Counted from the first letter of the stretch, positions 14,964 through 24,037 are shown. The stretch is DNA of 64,000 nucleotides from Rhizobium sp. TH2 (GCF_024707525.1 NZ_CP062231.1:3286001-3350000), one strand, 5' to 3'. Made by a program: numbers and translations. The notes: generated by a model not told the origin, from the letters alone.

Positions 14964-16435
14964 TTGATGTACCAGCCCCACGGTTCTTCGCTGACGAAGC
15001 GGGTGATCTGTTTCGTCTCGAGATAGTTGTCGAAACCCCAGCGTCCGAGCTCGCGTCCGATACCGGATTGCTTGTAGCCACCCCACGGCGCTTCGGTGAA
15101 CGTCGGCTGCGAGCAGTTGATCCAGACGATCCCGGCGCGGAGCGCGGCGGCCACGCGATCGGCGCGCGCGTCATCCTTGGACATCACGGCGGCGGCAAGG
15201 CCGAACTTGCTGTCGTTGGCGAGCGCCACTGCCTCTTCCTCCGTGGCGAACGGCCTCACGCAGACGACAGGGCCGAAGATTTCCTCTTTCCACGCGTCGC
15301 TTTCGAGGGGCACGTCGATAAGGACAGTCGGCTCGACATAGTAGCCCTTGTTGAAACCTGCCGGACGACTTCCTCCGACCGCGACCTTCGCACCGTCGGC
15401 GCGGGCTTTGTCAATCGCAGCGAGCACCTGATCCATCTGCTTCCGCGACACCATCGGTCCGAGCAGTACGCCCGGCTCCTGCCCGTCGCCGATTTTGATC
15501 TTCTTCGTTTCCTCGACAAGTCGATCAAGGAAGCGATCGTAGATGCCTTCCTGAACGAGGACGCGCGACGTCGCCGAGCAGACTTCGCCCTGGTTCCAGA
15601 AAATGCCGAACATCGTCCACTCGACCGCGGCCTCGATGTCGGAGTCGTCGAAGACAAGGAACGGCGACTTGCCGCCCAGTTCCAGGCTGACTCGCTTGAT
15701 GTCTCGCGCGGCCGCGGCCATGATCTTGGAGCCGACGGGACCCGACCCCGTGAATGCCAGTTTGTCGACGTCGGGATGGTCGATCATCGCCTGCCCGGCG
15801 ACGGACCCCGAGCCGGTCACGATATTGAGCACGCCTGGTGGGAGATCGGCCGCTTTTACAATGGCCCCGAGTTCCATCGCCGTCATCGACGTGACCTCAG
15901 CGGGCTTGAGGATCATCGTGCATCCGGCCGCGAGAGCCGGAGCAACTTTCCAGCACGCCATCAGCAGCGGGAAGTTCCAGGGCACGATGGCGACAGCCAC
16001 GCCGATCGGCTCCCGCACAGCCTTGGAGACAAAACGGCCGTCCGCGAGGGCGATCACCTCTTCGGGATTGCGGTCGAGTTCCTCGGCGAGATCGGCATAG
16101 AACTCGAAACATCCGGCGGCATCGGCGATATCCCATTCCGCCTCAGGGATGGGTTTTCCATTGTCGATGGTTTCGAGGCGAGCGATCTCCTGAAGCCTGC
16201 TGCGGATACCGGTCGCGATGGCGCGTAGATATTTCGCGCGTTCTGCGCCCGACATCTTCGGCCATGGGCCGTGGTCGAACGCCTTTCGAGCGGCCTTGAC
16301 CGCCAGTTCGACGTCTTCCGCCGTCCCCGCTGGACCATGATGGACCACTTCCTCCGTCGCAGGATTGATGATCGGGAAAGTGCCGCCCTTGATGGGCTTG
16401 GCCCATTGGCCGTCGATGAAGAGTTCGTTGCGCAT
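14960..16435 (-). CDS. hypH: Aldehyde dehydrogenase, probably 2-oxoglutarate semialdehyde dehydrogenase
   Basis: 491 aa NAD(P)-dependent ALDH. The N-terminus LFIDGQWAKPIKGGTF is family-typical; the catalytic Glu lies in LELGGKSP and the nucleophile Cys in NQGEVCSATS, with IVPWNFPLLMACWK earlier. In the hydroxyproline pathway the deaminase product 2,5-dioxopentanoate (2-oxoglutarate semialdehyde) is oxidised to 2-oxoglutarate by such an enzyme, hence the assignment. The C-terminal APWGGYKQSGIGRELG is also seen in betaine/aminobutyraldehyde-type ALDHs, so substrate choice rests on the operon. The ATG at 16435 is chosen over upstream codons because the conserved N-terminus starts there. Confidence 0.82.
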   Translation of the reverse strand: MRNELFIDGQWAKPIKGGTFPIINPATEEVVHHGPAGTAEDVELAVKAARKAFDHGPWPKMSGAERAKYLRAIATGIRSRLQEIARLETIDNGKPIPEAEWDIADAAGCFEFYADLAEELDRNPEEVIALADGRFVSKAVREPIGVAVAIVPWNFPLLMACWKVAPALAAGCTMILKPAEVTSMTAMELGAIVKAADLPPGVLNIVTGSGSVAGQAMIDHPDVDKLAFTGSGPVGSKIMAAAARDIKRVSLELGGKSPFLVFDDSDIEAAVEWTMFGIFWNQGEVCSATSRVLVQEGIYDRFLDRLVEETKKIKIGDGQEPGVLLGPMVSRKQMDQVLAAIDKARADGAKVAVGGSRPAGFNKGYYVEPTVLIDVPLESDAWKEEIFGPVVCVRPFATEEEAVALANDSKFGLAAAVMSKDDARADRVAAALRAGIVWINCSQPTFTEAPWGGYKQSGIGRELGRWGFDNYLETKQITRFVSEEPWGWYIK

Positions 16436-16457
16436 GTATTCTCCAATCCGGGCGGCG

Positions 16458-17696
16458 TCAGAAGCGGCCGACACGATAAGGCTTGATGTCTAGGGGTGGC
16501 AGAGCGCCGACTGCGAGGTCTCCGATGATCCGCGCCGTCGTCGCCGCATAGGTCAGACCGAGATGGCCGTGGCCCGTCGCATAAAGCAGGTTCGAGACCT
16601 TCTCAGACGGGCCGATCAGCGGGATGGTATCCGGGAAGGCGGGCCTGCGGCCCATCCACTCGCTTGTGTCTTCGACTTTGAGGCCCGGCAGCGCCTCGCG
16701 GGCGCGCTTCACCGTGATCTTGGCGCGACGATAATCCGGGGGCGCGTCCAATCCGGCCATCTCGACCGTGCCACCGACGCGAAGACCGCCTGCCGTGGGC
16801 GTGACCATGAAGGCCTTGGCGGGCCAGATGATCGAGTGCCTCAACCCCACCCCGGGCGACATGATCTGGGTGTGATAGCCGCGTTCCGTCTCCAGCGGGA
16901 TCGGTTCGCCGATCGTCGATGACAGGCGAGCCGAAAAGGCTCCGGCGGCCAGGATGAGTCGATCCGCAACGATCGTGCGGCCATCGGCGAGGCGAACACC
17001 CGTCAGGCGATGGCCACTCCGCTCGAAGGCGGCAACGTCACCTTTGATGAGCTCTCCACCGAGTTCGAGGAACTTCTCGAAAATACCGAGCACGAGCTTG
17101 TAGGGATCGCGGATCGAGCGGTTCTGCGGAAACAAAACCGCTCTCGCGATCCTGTCGCTGATATCCGGCTCGAGCGCCTTCAGTTCCTCGCGGCTGAGAT
17201 GTCTGTGCGGGAAAGCAAAGCGCTCGAGGATTTCGATGTGATCGCGATCTGCGGCGAGTTCGCCGTCGTCGGCATAGAGGGCCAGGCATCCTTCATCGGT
17301 GAGCATGTCGGACAGCCCGGTGTCGCGAAGCAATGGAAGAAGGTCGTCATAGACGCGAGCGCAGAGCGTCGCGCCCTGGGCTTCGAGTTCACGAAGCTTC
17401 GACGGCCGGCTGGCGGCGAGGAAGCGCGCGAACCACGGTATCAGCTTCGGCATGTAGGACGGCCGCACCCGGACTGGACCCTCGGGATCGAGGAGCCACT
17501 TGGGCATCTGCCGCCAAACCGCGGGACGCGACGCGGGCATGAACTCGGTGACGGCGATCGACGCCATGTTGCCGAAGGACGCGCCACGACCAGGCTCGTC
17601 CCGATCCACCAGCGTCACGGATATCCCGCGACGCTGGAGTTCGTAGGCGATGGTTACCCCGATAATGCCCGCCCCGATGACGACCGTCTGTGTCAA
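16458..17696 (-). CDS. hypO: FAD-dependent D-amino acid (D-hydroxyproline) oxidase/dehydrogenase
   Basis: 412 aa DadA/DAO-family flavoprotein with the FAD-binding motif VIGAGIIGVTIAYELQRRG at the N-terminus, the second FAD region (DRLILAAGAFSARLS) and the C-terminal LLYATGHGHLGLTYAA. Expected reaction: oxidation of cis-4-hydroxy-D-proline to 1-pyrroline-4-hydroxy-2-carboxylate. The start appears to be TTG at 17694-17696 (LTQTVVIGAG): a GGAGG lies about 7 nt upstream and no ATG/GTG fits. The gene begins 14 bp after the DapA-like stop, within the operon. Confidence 0.85.
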   Translation of the reverse strand: MTQTVVIGAGIIGVTIAYELQRRGISVTLVDRDEPGRGASFGNMASIAVTEFMPASRPAVWRQMPKWLLDPEGPVRVRPSYMPKLIPWFARFLAASRPSKLRELEAQGATLCARVYDDLLPLLRDTGLSDMLTDEGCLALYADDGELAADRDHIEILERFAFPHRHLSREELKALEPDISDRIARAVLFPQNRSIRDPYKLVLGIFEKFLELGGELIKGDVAAFERSGHRLTGVRLADGRTIVADRLILAAGAFSARLSSTIGEPIPLETERGYHTQIMSPGVGLRHSIIWPAKAFMVTPTAGGLRVGGTVEMAGLDAPPDYRRAKITVKRAREALPGLKVEDTSEWMGRRPAFPDTIPLIGPSEKVSNLLYATGHGHLGLTYAATTARIIGDLAVGALPPLDIKPYRVGRF

Positions 17697-17710
17697 CGCC
17701 GACCTCCGGG

Positions 17711-18604
17711 TCAATGCCAGTTGATGATCGGCTCCATGGCCGCCCTGAATTCCGCCTTCTCGTCGTCGGTCAAAGGACCGAGCGGCGCGCGGCATTCGCC
17801 AAGCGACATGCCCTGCAGCTCGCAGCCATACTTGATCTTCTGGACGAACTTCCCGCTTTCCAGGATGTTCATCGCCCGATAGAGGGCCTTCATCATGCCG
17901 CGCGACTTGTCGAGGTCACCCGCCCGGTAAGCGCGATCAAGATCGCAGCAGGCCTTCGCCATGCAGTTCGACGGTCCGCAAATCCACGATTCCGCACCCC
18001 AGAACATGAAGTCGAGCGCGATGTCGTCCGAGCCGCTCACGAGTTGGATGCGTCCGTCATAGCGGCTGGCGATGTCGATGGCGCGCTGCAGAACGCCCGA
18101 GCTTTCCTTGATCCCGATGACGCGGGGATTGTCGGCGAAACGGTCCAGCAGCTCAAAGCCGATGTCGGAGCCGTCCTTGGCAGGATAGCTATAGAGAACG
18201 AGATCGACATCGACCGCGCCGAGAACGGCTTCGTAGTGCCTGGCGAGTTCGTCCTGGGTCGGACGCGTGTAGAAGGGCGGCGCGAGGAGAACCGTGTCGT
18301 AGCCGATTTCCTTGGCCATCTCGGTCTGCTCGATCACCTCCCGGGTCGCAGGCGCATTGGTCCCGGCGATCAAAGTTTCGCCCGGCTTGGCGAAATCCTT
18401 GACGAACTGGAGAACCTCACGACGCTCCTCGGTCGACTGGCTGAAATATTCCCCTGTCGAGCCATTCGGAACCCAGCCCGTGACCCCCGCTTCGCGCAGA
18501 TGGACGAGCAGCTTCTCGAAGGCCTTGAAGTCGATCTTGTTGTTGGTGTCGAACGGGGTGACGAGAGCGGGCATGACGCCGGAAAGTTTCATCTTGGTCT
18601 CCAT
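17711..18604 (-). CDS. hypD: DapA-family deaminase (pyrroline-4-hydroxy-2-carboxylate deaminase type)
   Basis: 297 aa TIM-barrel lyase of the dihydrodipicolinate synthase/N-acetylneuraminate lyase family. The Schiff-base Lys lies in VIGIKESSG (about residue 166) and the Tyr in LYSYPAKDG (about 138); GSTGEYFSQS is the substrate-carboxylate loop. In trans-4-hydroxyproline catabolism the DapA-like HypD converts pyrroline-4-hydroxy-2-carboxylate to 2-oxoglutarate semialdehyde with loss of ammonia. The neighbouring oxidase, ALDH and epimerase give exactly the other steps, so this is favoured over lysine biosynthesis. Confidence 0.85.
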   Translation of the reverse strand: METKMKLSGVMPALVTPFDTNNKIDFKAFEKLLVHLREAGVTGWVPNGSTGEYFSQSTEERREVLQFVKDFAKPGETLIAGTNAPATREVIEQTEMAKEIGYDTVLLAPPFYTRPTQDELARHYEAVLGAVDVDLVLYSYPAKDGSDIGFELLDRFADNPRVIGIKESSGVLQRAIDIASRYDGRIQLVSGSDDIALDFMFWGAESWICGPSNCMAKACCDLDRAYRAGDLDKSRGMMKALYRAMNILESGKFVQKIKYGCELQGMSLGECRAPLGPLTDDEKAEFRAAMEPIINWH

Positions 18605-18625
18605 CAGTGGGATTTCGGATTTGGG

Positions 18626-19291
18626 TTAGACGGCAAGCCGCTTGAGAATTCGTTGTTCCAGAACGGTGACGGCGCGGGTCAGGGGGAAGGCGATCACGAA
18701 GTAGATCAGCGCCACCACGGTGAGGACCTCGACCGGCCTCGCGGTGTTGTTCGAAATGTTCTGGCCGACGAACATGAGGTCGGCCATGCCGACGGCCGAG
18801 ACGAGCGCGGACTCCTTGAACAGCGAGACCACATTCGACAGCAGCGTCGGCGCTGCGCGGAGCACCGCCTGCGGCAGGATCACGCTCGTCGTCCGCGTCC
18901 ATGGCGACAGTCCGAGGGCGACACAGGCATCGAGCTGCTCACGGCCGACGGACTTCAGAGACGACCGGAAGGTCTCGGATGTGATCGCGCCCATGTAGAG
19001 TGAAAGCGCGATGACGCCCGATGTCAGATTCGACAGTTCGACGCCGAGCAGCAGGGGCAGGCAGAAGAAAATCCAAAAGAGCTGGATCAGGACGGGCGTG
19101 CCACGGAAGAACTCGACATAGACGCTTGAGACTCCACGCAGCAGCGGGTTCTTCGAGGTCCTGGCGAGCGCCACCACGAAGCCGAGCGCGCATCCGATGA
19201 CGACGCAGATGAGGGTCAGCTTGATCGTCATCCAGAGACCGAGAAGCAGTGCGTGCTGGAACTTGAGGACGACAGCGAAATCGTAGGTCAT
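18626..19291 (-). CDS. Polar amino acid ABC transporter permease
   Basis: 221 aa HisM/GlnP-type inner-membrane permease with about five helices and the EAA loop (SLKSVGREQLDACVALGLSP). It follows a sister permease by 13 bp, and together they should form the heterodimeric channel for the importer encoded upstream (ATPase 19984, binding protein 20833). By context the likely substrate is hydroxyproline or a related amino acid. Confidence 0.88.
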   Translation of the reverse strand: MTYDFAVVLKFQHALLLGLWMTIKLTLICVVIGCALGFVVALARTSKNPLLRGVSSVYVEFFRGTPVLIQLFWIFFCLPLLLGVELSNLTSGVIALSLYMGAITSETFRSSLKSVGREQLDACVALGLSPWTRTTSVILPQAVLRAAPTLLSNVVSLFKESALVSAVGMADLMFVGQNISNNTARPVEVLTVVALIYFVIAFPLTRAVTVLEQRILKRLAV

Positions 19292-19304
19292 GATACCGCT
19301 CTCC

Positions 19305-19973
19305 TCAGCTTGCCAGCACTTCGCGGCGACGCTCGAGATATCCGACGATCTGGGATACCGGGAACGAAACGGCGAAGTAGATGAGTGCGATGATCGTGAA
19401 GGTCTCGATCGGGCGATAGGTCAGGGTGGCGAGCGTCTTGCCCTGGTACATCAGGTCCTGGACCGCGACGATGGCGACAAGGGCGCTCTGCTGGAAAGTG
19501 CCGATGCCATTGGTCAACAGGACGGGGATCGAATTGCGGACGGCGGTCGGCAGGACGATGTAGGCGATCCGCTGAAGAGGATTGAGACCGAGCGCGACCC
19601 CCGCATCGAGTTGCTCCCGCGGCACCGCCTGGATGGACGCCCTATACGCCTCGGCGTTGAATGCCGCGAGGTTCAACCCCAACGCCATGATCCCCATCGT
19701 CATCGAGCCGAGGAACACATCGAACAGCATCGGGACGCAGTAGAAGAACCAGACGATCTGGATTATGGCGGGCGTGCAGCGGAAGAACTCAATGAACAGC
19801 ATGACCGGTATGCGGATGACCGCCCAACGGCTCATCACCAGCAACGCAAGTCCGAAGCCGAGGGTGAGCCCGACGATGTTGGCCGCAAGCGTGAGCTGCA
19901 CCGTTACCCAAAGGCCTTGCCAGAGCGGGTCGAAGTTTCGGAAGACGGACGCGAAGTCGAAGCTGTAATCCAT
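19305..19973 (-). CDS. Polar amino acid ABC transporter permease
   Basis: 222 aa HisQ/GlnP-type permease (WVTVQLTLAANIVGLTLGFG, FIEFFRCTPAIIQIVWFFYC) with the EAA loop (SIQAVPREQLDAGVALGLNP) contacting the ATPase. The ATG at 19973 (MDYSFDFASVF) is 10 bp downstream of the ATPase stop; in-frame upstream codons lie within the ATPase gene. It is a partner of the permease at 18626. Confidence 0.88.
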   Translation of the reverse strand: MDYSFDFASVFRNFDPLWQGLWVTVQLTLAANIVGLTLGFGLALLVMSRWAVIRIPVMLFIEFFRCTPAIIQIVWFFYCVPMLFDVFLGSMTMGIMALGLNLAAFNAEAYRASIQAVPREQLDAGVALGLNPLQRIAYIVLPTAVRNSIPVLLTNGIGTFQQSALVAIVAVQDLMYQGKTLATLTYRPIETFTIIALIYFAVSFPVSQIVGYLERRREVLAS

Positions 19974-19983
19974 GACTCCGCCC

Positions 19984-20760
19984 TCAGCGCTTGATGTGGA
20001 AGACGCGTTCGATGAACTCGCGGGTGCGTTCCTCTTTCGGCGCGCCAAGAACCTGTTCCGGCGGGCCGTCCTCTACGACCACGCCGCCCGCGCAGAAGAT
20101 CACGCGGGACGCTATGTTCTTGGCGAACCACATGTCGTGGGTCACGATCACCATCGGCATCTCTTGCTGGGCGAGCTGGAGGATGACCTGCTCGACTTCG
20201 GACACGAGTTCCGGATCGAGCGCCGACGTTACCTCATCGAACAACATCAGCTTGGGGTCGAGCATCAGGGCGCGGGCGATGGCGACGCGCTGCTTCTGCC
20301 CTCCTGAGAGTTGCGCCGGATAGGCTTTGGCCTTTTGCGCCAAGCCGAAGCGTGTCAGCAGCGCCATGGCGCGCTCCGTCGCGTCGGCTTTACTGTCTCC
20401 CCTAACCTTCATCGGCGCGAGGACGAGATTTCCGATGACATCGAGATGGGGGAACAAGGTGTAGTGCTGGAAGACCATGCCGATCGAACGGCGAACCTTG
20501 TTGTCGATCAGGGTCTTGCCGTTGCCGTTGACCGAAATGTAGGGCTTGCCGCCGAAGGTGATCGATCCCTGGTCGATTTTCTCGAGGCCCATGAGGACGC
20601 GGAGAAGCGTGGACTTGCCGCCACCGCTGGGGCCGATGACAACGACGCGGTCTCCGGGCTTCATCTCGATGTCGAGGCCCTGTAGCACCTTGACATGCGT
20701 ACCGTAGCTCTTGTGCAGGCTTTCCATTTTGACAAGCGGAGCCGTTGATGGCGACGTCAT
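19984..20760 (-). CDS. Polar amino acid ABC transporter ATP-binding protein
   Basis: 258 aa GlnQ/HisP-type ATPase: Walker A GPSGGGKST, Q-loop FQHYTLFPH, signature LSGGQKQRVAIARAL, Walker B LMLFDEVTSALD and switch His (IVTHD). Note Val in place of the usual Pro in DEPTSALD, a common variant in this group. It energises the two permeases that follow. There is a 72 bp gap to the binding-protein gene upstream, often the site of mRNA processing in such operons. Confidence 0.9.
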   Translation of the reverse strand: MTSPSTAPLVKMESLHKSYGTHVKVLQGLDIEMKPGDRVVVIGPSGGGKSTLLRVLMGLEKIDQGSITFGGKPYISVNGNGKTLIDNKVRRSIGMVFQHYTLFPHLDVIGNLVLAPMKVRGDSKADATERAMALLTRFGLAQKAKAYPAQLSGGQKQRVAIARALMLDPKLMLFDEVTSALDPELVSEVEQVILQLAQQEMPMVIVTHDMWFAKNIASRVIFCAGGVVVEDGPPEQVLGAPKEERTREFIERVFHIKR

Positions 20761-20832
20761 GGCGCAATCCTTCGGGAGTGTTTACGGTTCGGTGAATGAG
20801 TGGGGCCGCACACGGGCGGCCCCGTCCGGCGA

Positions 20833-21663
20833 TCAGTTCGAAGGTTTTAGGACTTCATCGACGGCCTTCTTGATCAATGCTTCGACATGGCCGGTGGCGA
20901 CGCGTTCTTCGAGGAAGATGTCGACCACTTCTTTGTCGGCCGCCGTAAGCTGGTACGGAAGACCGAAAGCGACACCCTGCTTTGCGAGCGCCGGCTCGGG
21001 GTTCATCGCCACCGCCCAATCAGGGTTGGACTGGGTGAAGAGCTGGTTGGTGTCGGATGCGTCAACGAGGATGTCGGCACGCTTGGAGACCACCGCGAGA
21101 CGGGTCTCGTCATTGGTCGGCAGGCGAAGGATTTGCGCGGTCTTGATCGACGCCGAAATGGCCTTGTCCTGCGCGGTGCCGGACATGACGGCGAGCGTCA
21201 CGCCTTCCTTGTCGATGTCGGCGACCGACTTCGCGCCTGCCGGAATCTTGGGGTTCTCTTTGTTGTAGGCGAGAGATATCTGGTACTCCATCGCCGGGAT
21301 CGAGAACTGAACCGCCATGGCGCGTGCCGGGGTCCGGTTCAGGGCAAGCGAGACATCCCATTTGCCAGCCTGAAGCCCCGCGACGATGTTGTCCCACGTC
21401 GTGTCGACGAACTCGGGCTTCACCTGGAGTGTTTCGGCGAATTCCCGGCAAAGGTCGGCGAAGAAGCCAGTGTATTCGCCAGAGGCCGGATCGCGCATGA
21501 TGTAGGGCGGAGCAACTGCGGCACCGCAACGAAGGACGCCTGCTTTCTGAACGCCCTGCCAGTAACCCTCGGCGGCCTGAGCCGTAGCGACGCCCGCAAG
21601 ACCGACAACCAAGGCAGCAGCAGGCAGCGCCCGCAATGCGGACGAGATCAAGTTCGAGATCAT
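20833..21663 (-). CDS. Periplasmic amino acid-binding protein
   Basis: 276 aa SBP_bac_3 family receptor. The signal peptide (ALPAAALVVGLAGVATAQAA) is followed by GVLRCGAAVAPPYIM and GFFADLCREFAETL, the usual amino-acid-binding start, with the ligand Arg region at LALNRTPARAMAV. First gene of the hydroxyproline-type operon. The ATG at 21663 is preferred over the one at 21669 because the AAAAGGGA box is 6 nt upstream of it and would abut the other. The promoter region upstream holds the GTCGAC array shared with the divergent gntR. Confidence 0.88.
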   Translation of the reverse strand: MISNLISSALRALPAAALVVGLAGVATAQAAEGYWQGVQKAGVLRCGAAVAPPYIMRDPASGEYTGFFADLCREFAETLQVKPEFVDTTWDNIVAGLQAGKWDVSLALNRTPARAMAVQFSIPAMEYQISLAYNKENPKIPAGAKSVADIDKEGVTLAVMSGTAQDKAISASIKTAQILRLPTNDETRLAVVSKRADILVDASDTNQLFTQSNPDWAVAMNPEPALAKQGVAFGLPYQLTAADKEVVDIFLEERVATGHVEALIKKAVDEVLKPSN

Positions 21664-21737
21664 TGTCATTCCCTTTTCGTGATGCGCCCCTGTGGCGCTG
21701 TTCCAATGCCGATTTGTCACCGGACTTGTTATTATTT

Positions 21738-21841
21738 GTCGACGCAGTGTCGACTGCGCGTTATATGTCGACAGAGGATCGACAATGTCAAGCGGAAAAA
21801 CTACGTGTCGACAAAGTCTTTTCTGGGAACAACGTGTCGAC
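21738..21841. promoter_or_regulatory. Phased GTCGAC operator array between hyp-type operon and gntR
   Basis: GTCGAC occurs at 21738, 21749, 21767, 21807 and 21836, with a one-base variant ATCGAC at 21778. The sites at 21749, 21778, 21807 and 21836 are each exactly 29 bp apart, and 21738 to 21767 is also 29 bp. Most sites are preceded by TGT or GT (GTGTCGACAA). The array spans the divergent promoters and is most simply read as binding sites for the adjacent GntR/FCD regulator; this is inference. Confidence 0.7.
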
Positions 21842-21894
21842 AAGCCGCCGCCAACGCGGTATGTGGTTTGCAAGTGTTCAGCGAGGTGAGTGAC

Positions 21895-22611
21895 GTGGAA
21901 GAGACCGAAGGCAAGAGACCGCGTGGCGCGGGCTGGAAGGACATCTACACGACGCTGCGGAACGAGATTCTCTCGCTCGTGCTTCAGCCGGGACAGCTCC
22001 TCGACGAGATGAGTCTGGCCGAGCGGTTCGACATGTCACGCTCTCCCGTGCGAGAGGCGCTGATCCGCCTTGCCAGCGACGAACTGGTCGTCACGCTGGC
22101 CAACCGCAGCACGATCGTCGCACCGATCGAAGTGGCGACGTTTCCCAAATATGTGGAAGCATTGGACATCGCCCAGCGCATGAACACACGGCTCGCCGCG
22201 GCTTTGAGGACGGATGCCGATCTCAAGACCATCGCCAAGCGCTCGAAGGAGTTCGAGGCGGCGGTGAAGACAGGGAACCATCTCGGGATGTCGGAAGCCA
22301 ACAAACGCTTCCACATGGCCATCGCCGACGCTGGAAAGAACCCCTACCTCGCGTCCTTCTACGAGAAGCTCCTGTCGCAGGGCCAGCGCATGCTGCATCT
22401 GCATTTCGAGTATCTCGAACGTACACATGAGGGATATCTGCTGACCGACGAGCACAATCTGATGCTCGAGGCGATCCGGACGAAGGATGTCGAACGCGCC
22501 GACGATCTCGCCCACGCCCATACGCGGCAATTCCAGAACAATTTCATCGAGTTCATGCGTGAGAATTACACCACCGATGTCACGCTACGATCGCTGACGG
22601 CGGCAGAGTAA
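21895..22611 (+). CDS. GntR-family (FadR/FCD) transcriptional regulator
   Basis: About 238 aa. The N-terminal winged helix (LRNEILSLVLQPGQLLDEMS, AERFDMSRSPVREALIRLAS) is followed by an all-helical FCD ligand domain (residues about 90-215) with metal-ligand candidates in the FHMAIA and HNLMLEAI regions. The frame is open far upstream; GTG at 21895 is chosen because GAGGTGAG precedes it, with GTG 21886 and 21874 as alternatives. It is divergent from the hydroxyproline-type operon and is its likely regulator. In Sinorhizobium the hyp operon is controlled by a GntR repressor, which fits. Confidence 0.87.
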   Translation: MEETEGKRPRGAGWKDIYTTLRNEILSLVLQPGQLLDEMSLAERFDMSRSPVREALIRLASDELVVTLANRSTIVAPIEVATFPKYVEALDIAQRMNTRLAAALRTDADLKTIAKRSKEFEAAVKTGNHLGMSEANKRFHMAIADAGKNPYLASFYEKLLSQGQRMLHLHFEYLERTHEGYLLTDEHNLMLEAIRTKDVERADDLAHAHTRQFQNNFIEFMRENYTTDVTLRSLTAAE

Positions 22612-22797
22612 CCTCTTCGTCCTCGGAAGTTGCGGCATGCCTGCCTTGCGCCAAAAGCAGCCATCGAACCTCGGTTGAGTTGGAGAGCCTAAGTAGGACG
22701 CTAGCTCTTTCAGCGGAAGCCAAAATGCTGTGCTTAGCCTGAAATTGCAGCGCACCCATTCGTCGACTGCGTGGTGTGCGGCCCTCTAGTCGAAAGT

Positions 22798-22827
22798 GGC
22801 TGCCGTCGACATCTGCCGACGGCAGCC
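22798..22827. terminator. Hairpin between convergent genes
   Basis: GGCTGCCGTCG (22798-22808) pairs perfectly with CGACGGCAGCC (22817-22827) around an 8-nt loop. It lies in the 265-bp gap between the convergent gntR and nagA genes, as expected for a shared terminator, but neither side has a T-run. Nothing else is recognised in the gap. Confidence 0.5.
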
Positions 22828-22876
22828 GAGGTGTCCTTGGGAGGAGGACGTGGGTCTGCGAGTAATTTGCATGGAT

Positions 22877-24037
22877 TCAAAGCGAACTCGGCTCTCGACC
22901 TTCCACCCACGTATGGACGCACTCAAGTTCCCTGTTCAAAACTGCGAAATCGGCGGCATATCCTGGCCTGAGGTATCCATACCGATCATCCAAGCCCACG
23001 GCCTTCGCAGGCACGCTCGACGCCATCGCCAGCACGCGCTCCAACGGCAAACCGAGAACTTGATGAGCAAACCTGACGCTTGAAATCATATCGATGTCGG
23101 CACCCGCCAATGTGCCGTCCGACAGCTTCAAGGTCCCTTCGTTGCGGTATATGGCGCGCCCGTTCAGCTCGAATCCCGCAAGGTCTGTCCCGATCGTCTG
23201 CATTGCGTCGGTGACGAGGAAAATATCGCCTGGCGGGGCCTTTGATCGCAGTGAGACCCTGATCGTCGCCGGGTCGACATGGACCCCGTCCGCGATCAAG
23301 CCCGCAAAGACCCTGCCGTCGTCCAGTGCCGCACCGACGATCCCGGGCTCCCGGTTGCCCAAAGGGCTCATTGCGTTAAACAAGTGGGTGACCATCGACG
23401 CCCCCGCGTCGAAGTAGGACCGCGCGGTCTGCGCGGTGGCATTGCTGTGCCCGATGCTCACCACCACGCCGGCCGCGACAAGCGCCCTGACCTGTTCCGC
23501 CGTAACGTTTTCCGGCGCGACCGTAGTCAGGACCAATCCGGCATCCCCGCGATAGGCGCAGATGGCGTCCATGTCTGCCGCCGTCATCGGCCGGATGTAG
23601 GACGGATTGTGAGCACCCTTGCGCTCCAAGGACAGATGCGGCCCTTCGAGATGGAGACCAAGAAATCCGGGCACGTTGGCGGCCCGAGCCTGCCGACCCG
23701 CTTCAAGCGCCAGCGCCGTCACGTCCGGTGTGTCCGTGATCAATGTCGGAAGCAGTTTCGTGGTACCGAAACGAGCGTGGGCGCTCGCGATCTCCCGGAT
23801 CGCCTGCGCAGACGTTTCCTCGCCGAAACGGACGCCGCCACCACCATTGACCTGAAGATCGATAAAGCCAGGAACGACCTGTTGTCGGTCATAGTCGACC
23901 CGTCTGACGCCGCGCGGGATGTCCGAGGTCTTTACGATGCCGTGGACGCAGCCTTGCTCAAGAAGAAGGCCGGAGTCTTCATGCCACTCAGTGCCGTCGA
24001 AAATTCGAGCAGCGACAATCGCGATCGTCGGTGTCAT
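22877..24037 (-). CDS. nagA: N-acetylglucosamine-6-phosphate deacetylase
   Basis: 386 aa amidohydrolase. Signature segments: VPGFIDLQVNGGGGVRF, metal Glu in GLHLEGPHLS, metal His in VVSIGHSNAT and THLFNAMSPLGNREPG, and the catalytic Asp in FLVTDAM. It removes the acetyl group from GlcNAc-6-P to give GlcN-6-P in the cytosol. It is the last gene of the amino sugar operon, with its ATG overlapping the SIS gene stop (ATGA at 24034-24037). A short 22-residue tail ends VEGREPSSL, normal for the family. Confidence 0.92.
   Translation of the reverse strand: MTPTIAIVAARIFDGTEWHEDSGLLLEQGCVHGIVKTSDIPRGVRRVDYDRQQVVPGFIDLQVNGGGGVRFGEETSAQAIREIASAHARFGTTKLLPTLITDTPDVTALALEAGRQARAANVPGFLGLHLEGPHLSLERKGAHNPSYIRPMTAADMDAICAYRGDAGLVLTTVAPENVTAEQVRALVAAGVVVSIGHSNATAQTARSYFDAGASMVTHLFNAMSPLGNREPGIVGAALDDGRVFAGLIADGVHVDPATIRVSLRSKAPPGDIFLVTDAMQTIGTDLAGFELNGRAIYRNEGTLKLSDGTLAGADIDMISSVRFAHQVLGLPLERVLAMASSVPAKAVGLDDRYGYLRPGYAADFAVLNRELECVHTWVEGREPSSL

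Noticed and set aside
21738..21841. 29-bp periodic pattern considered as a CRISPR or tandem repeat
   Set aside because: Only the 6-8 bp GTCGAC cores repeat; the intervening sequence differs in every unit, and no cas gene is near. Operator sites explain it better.
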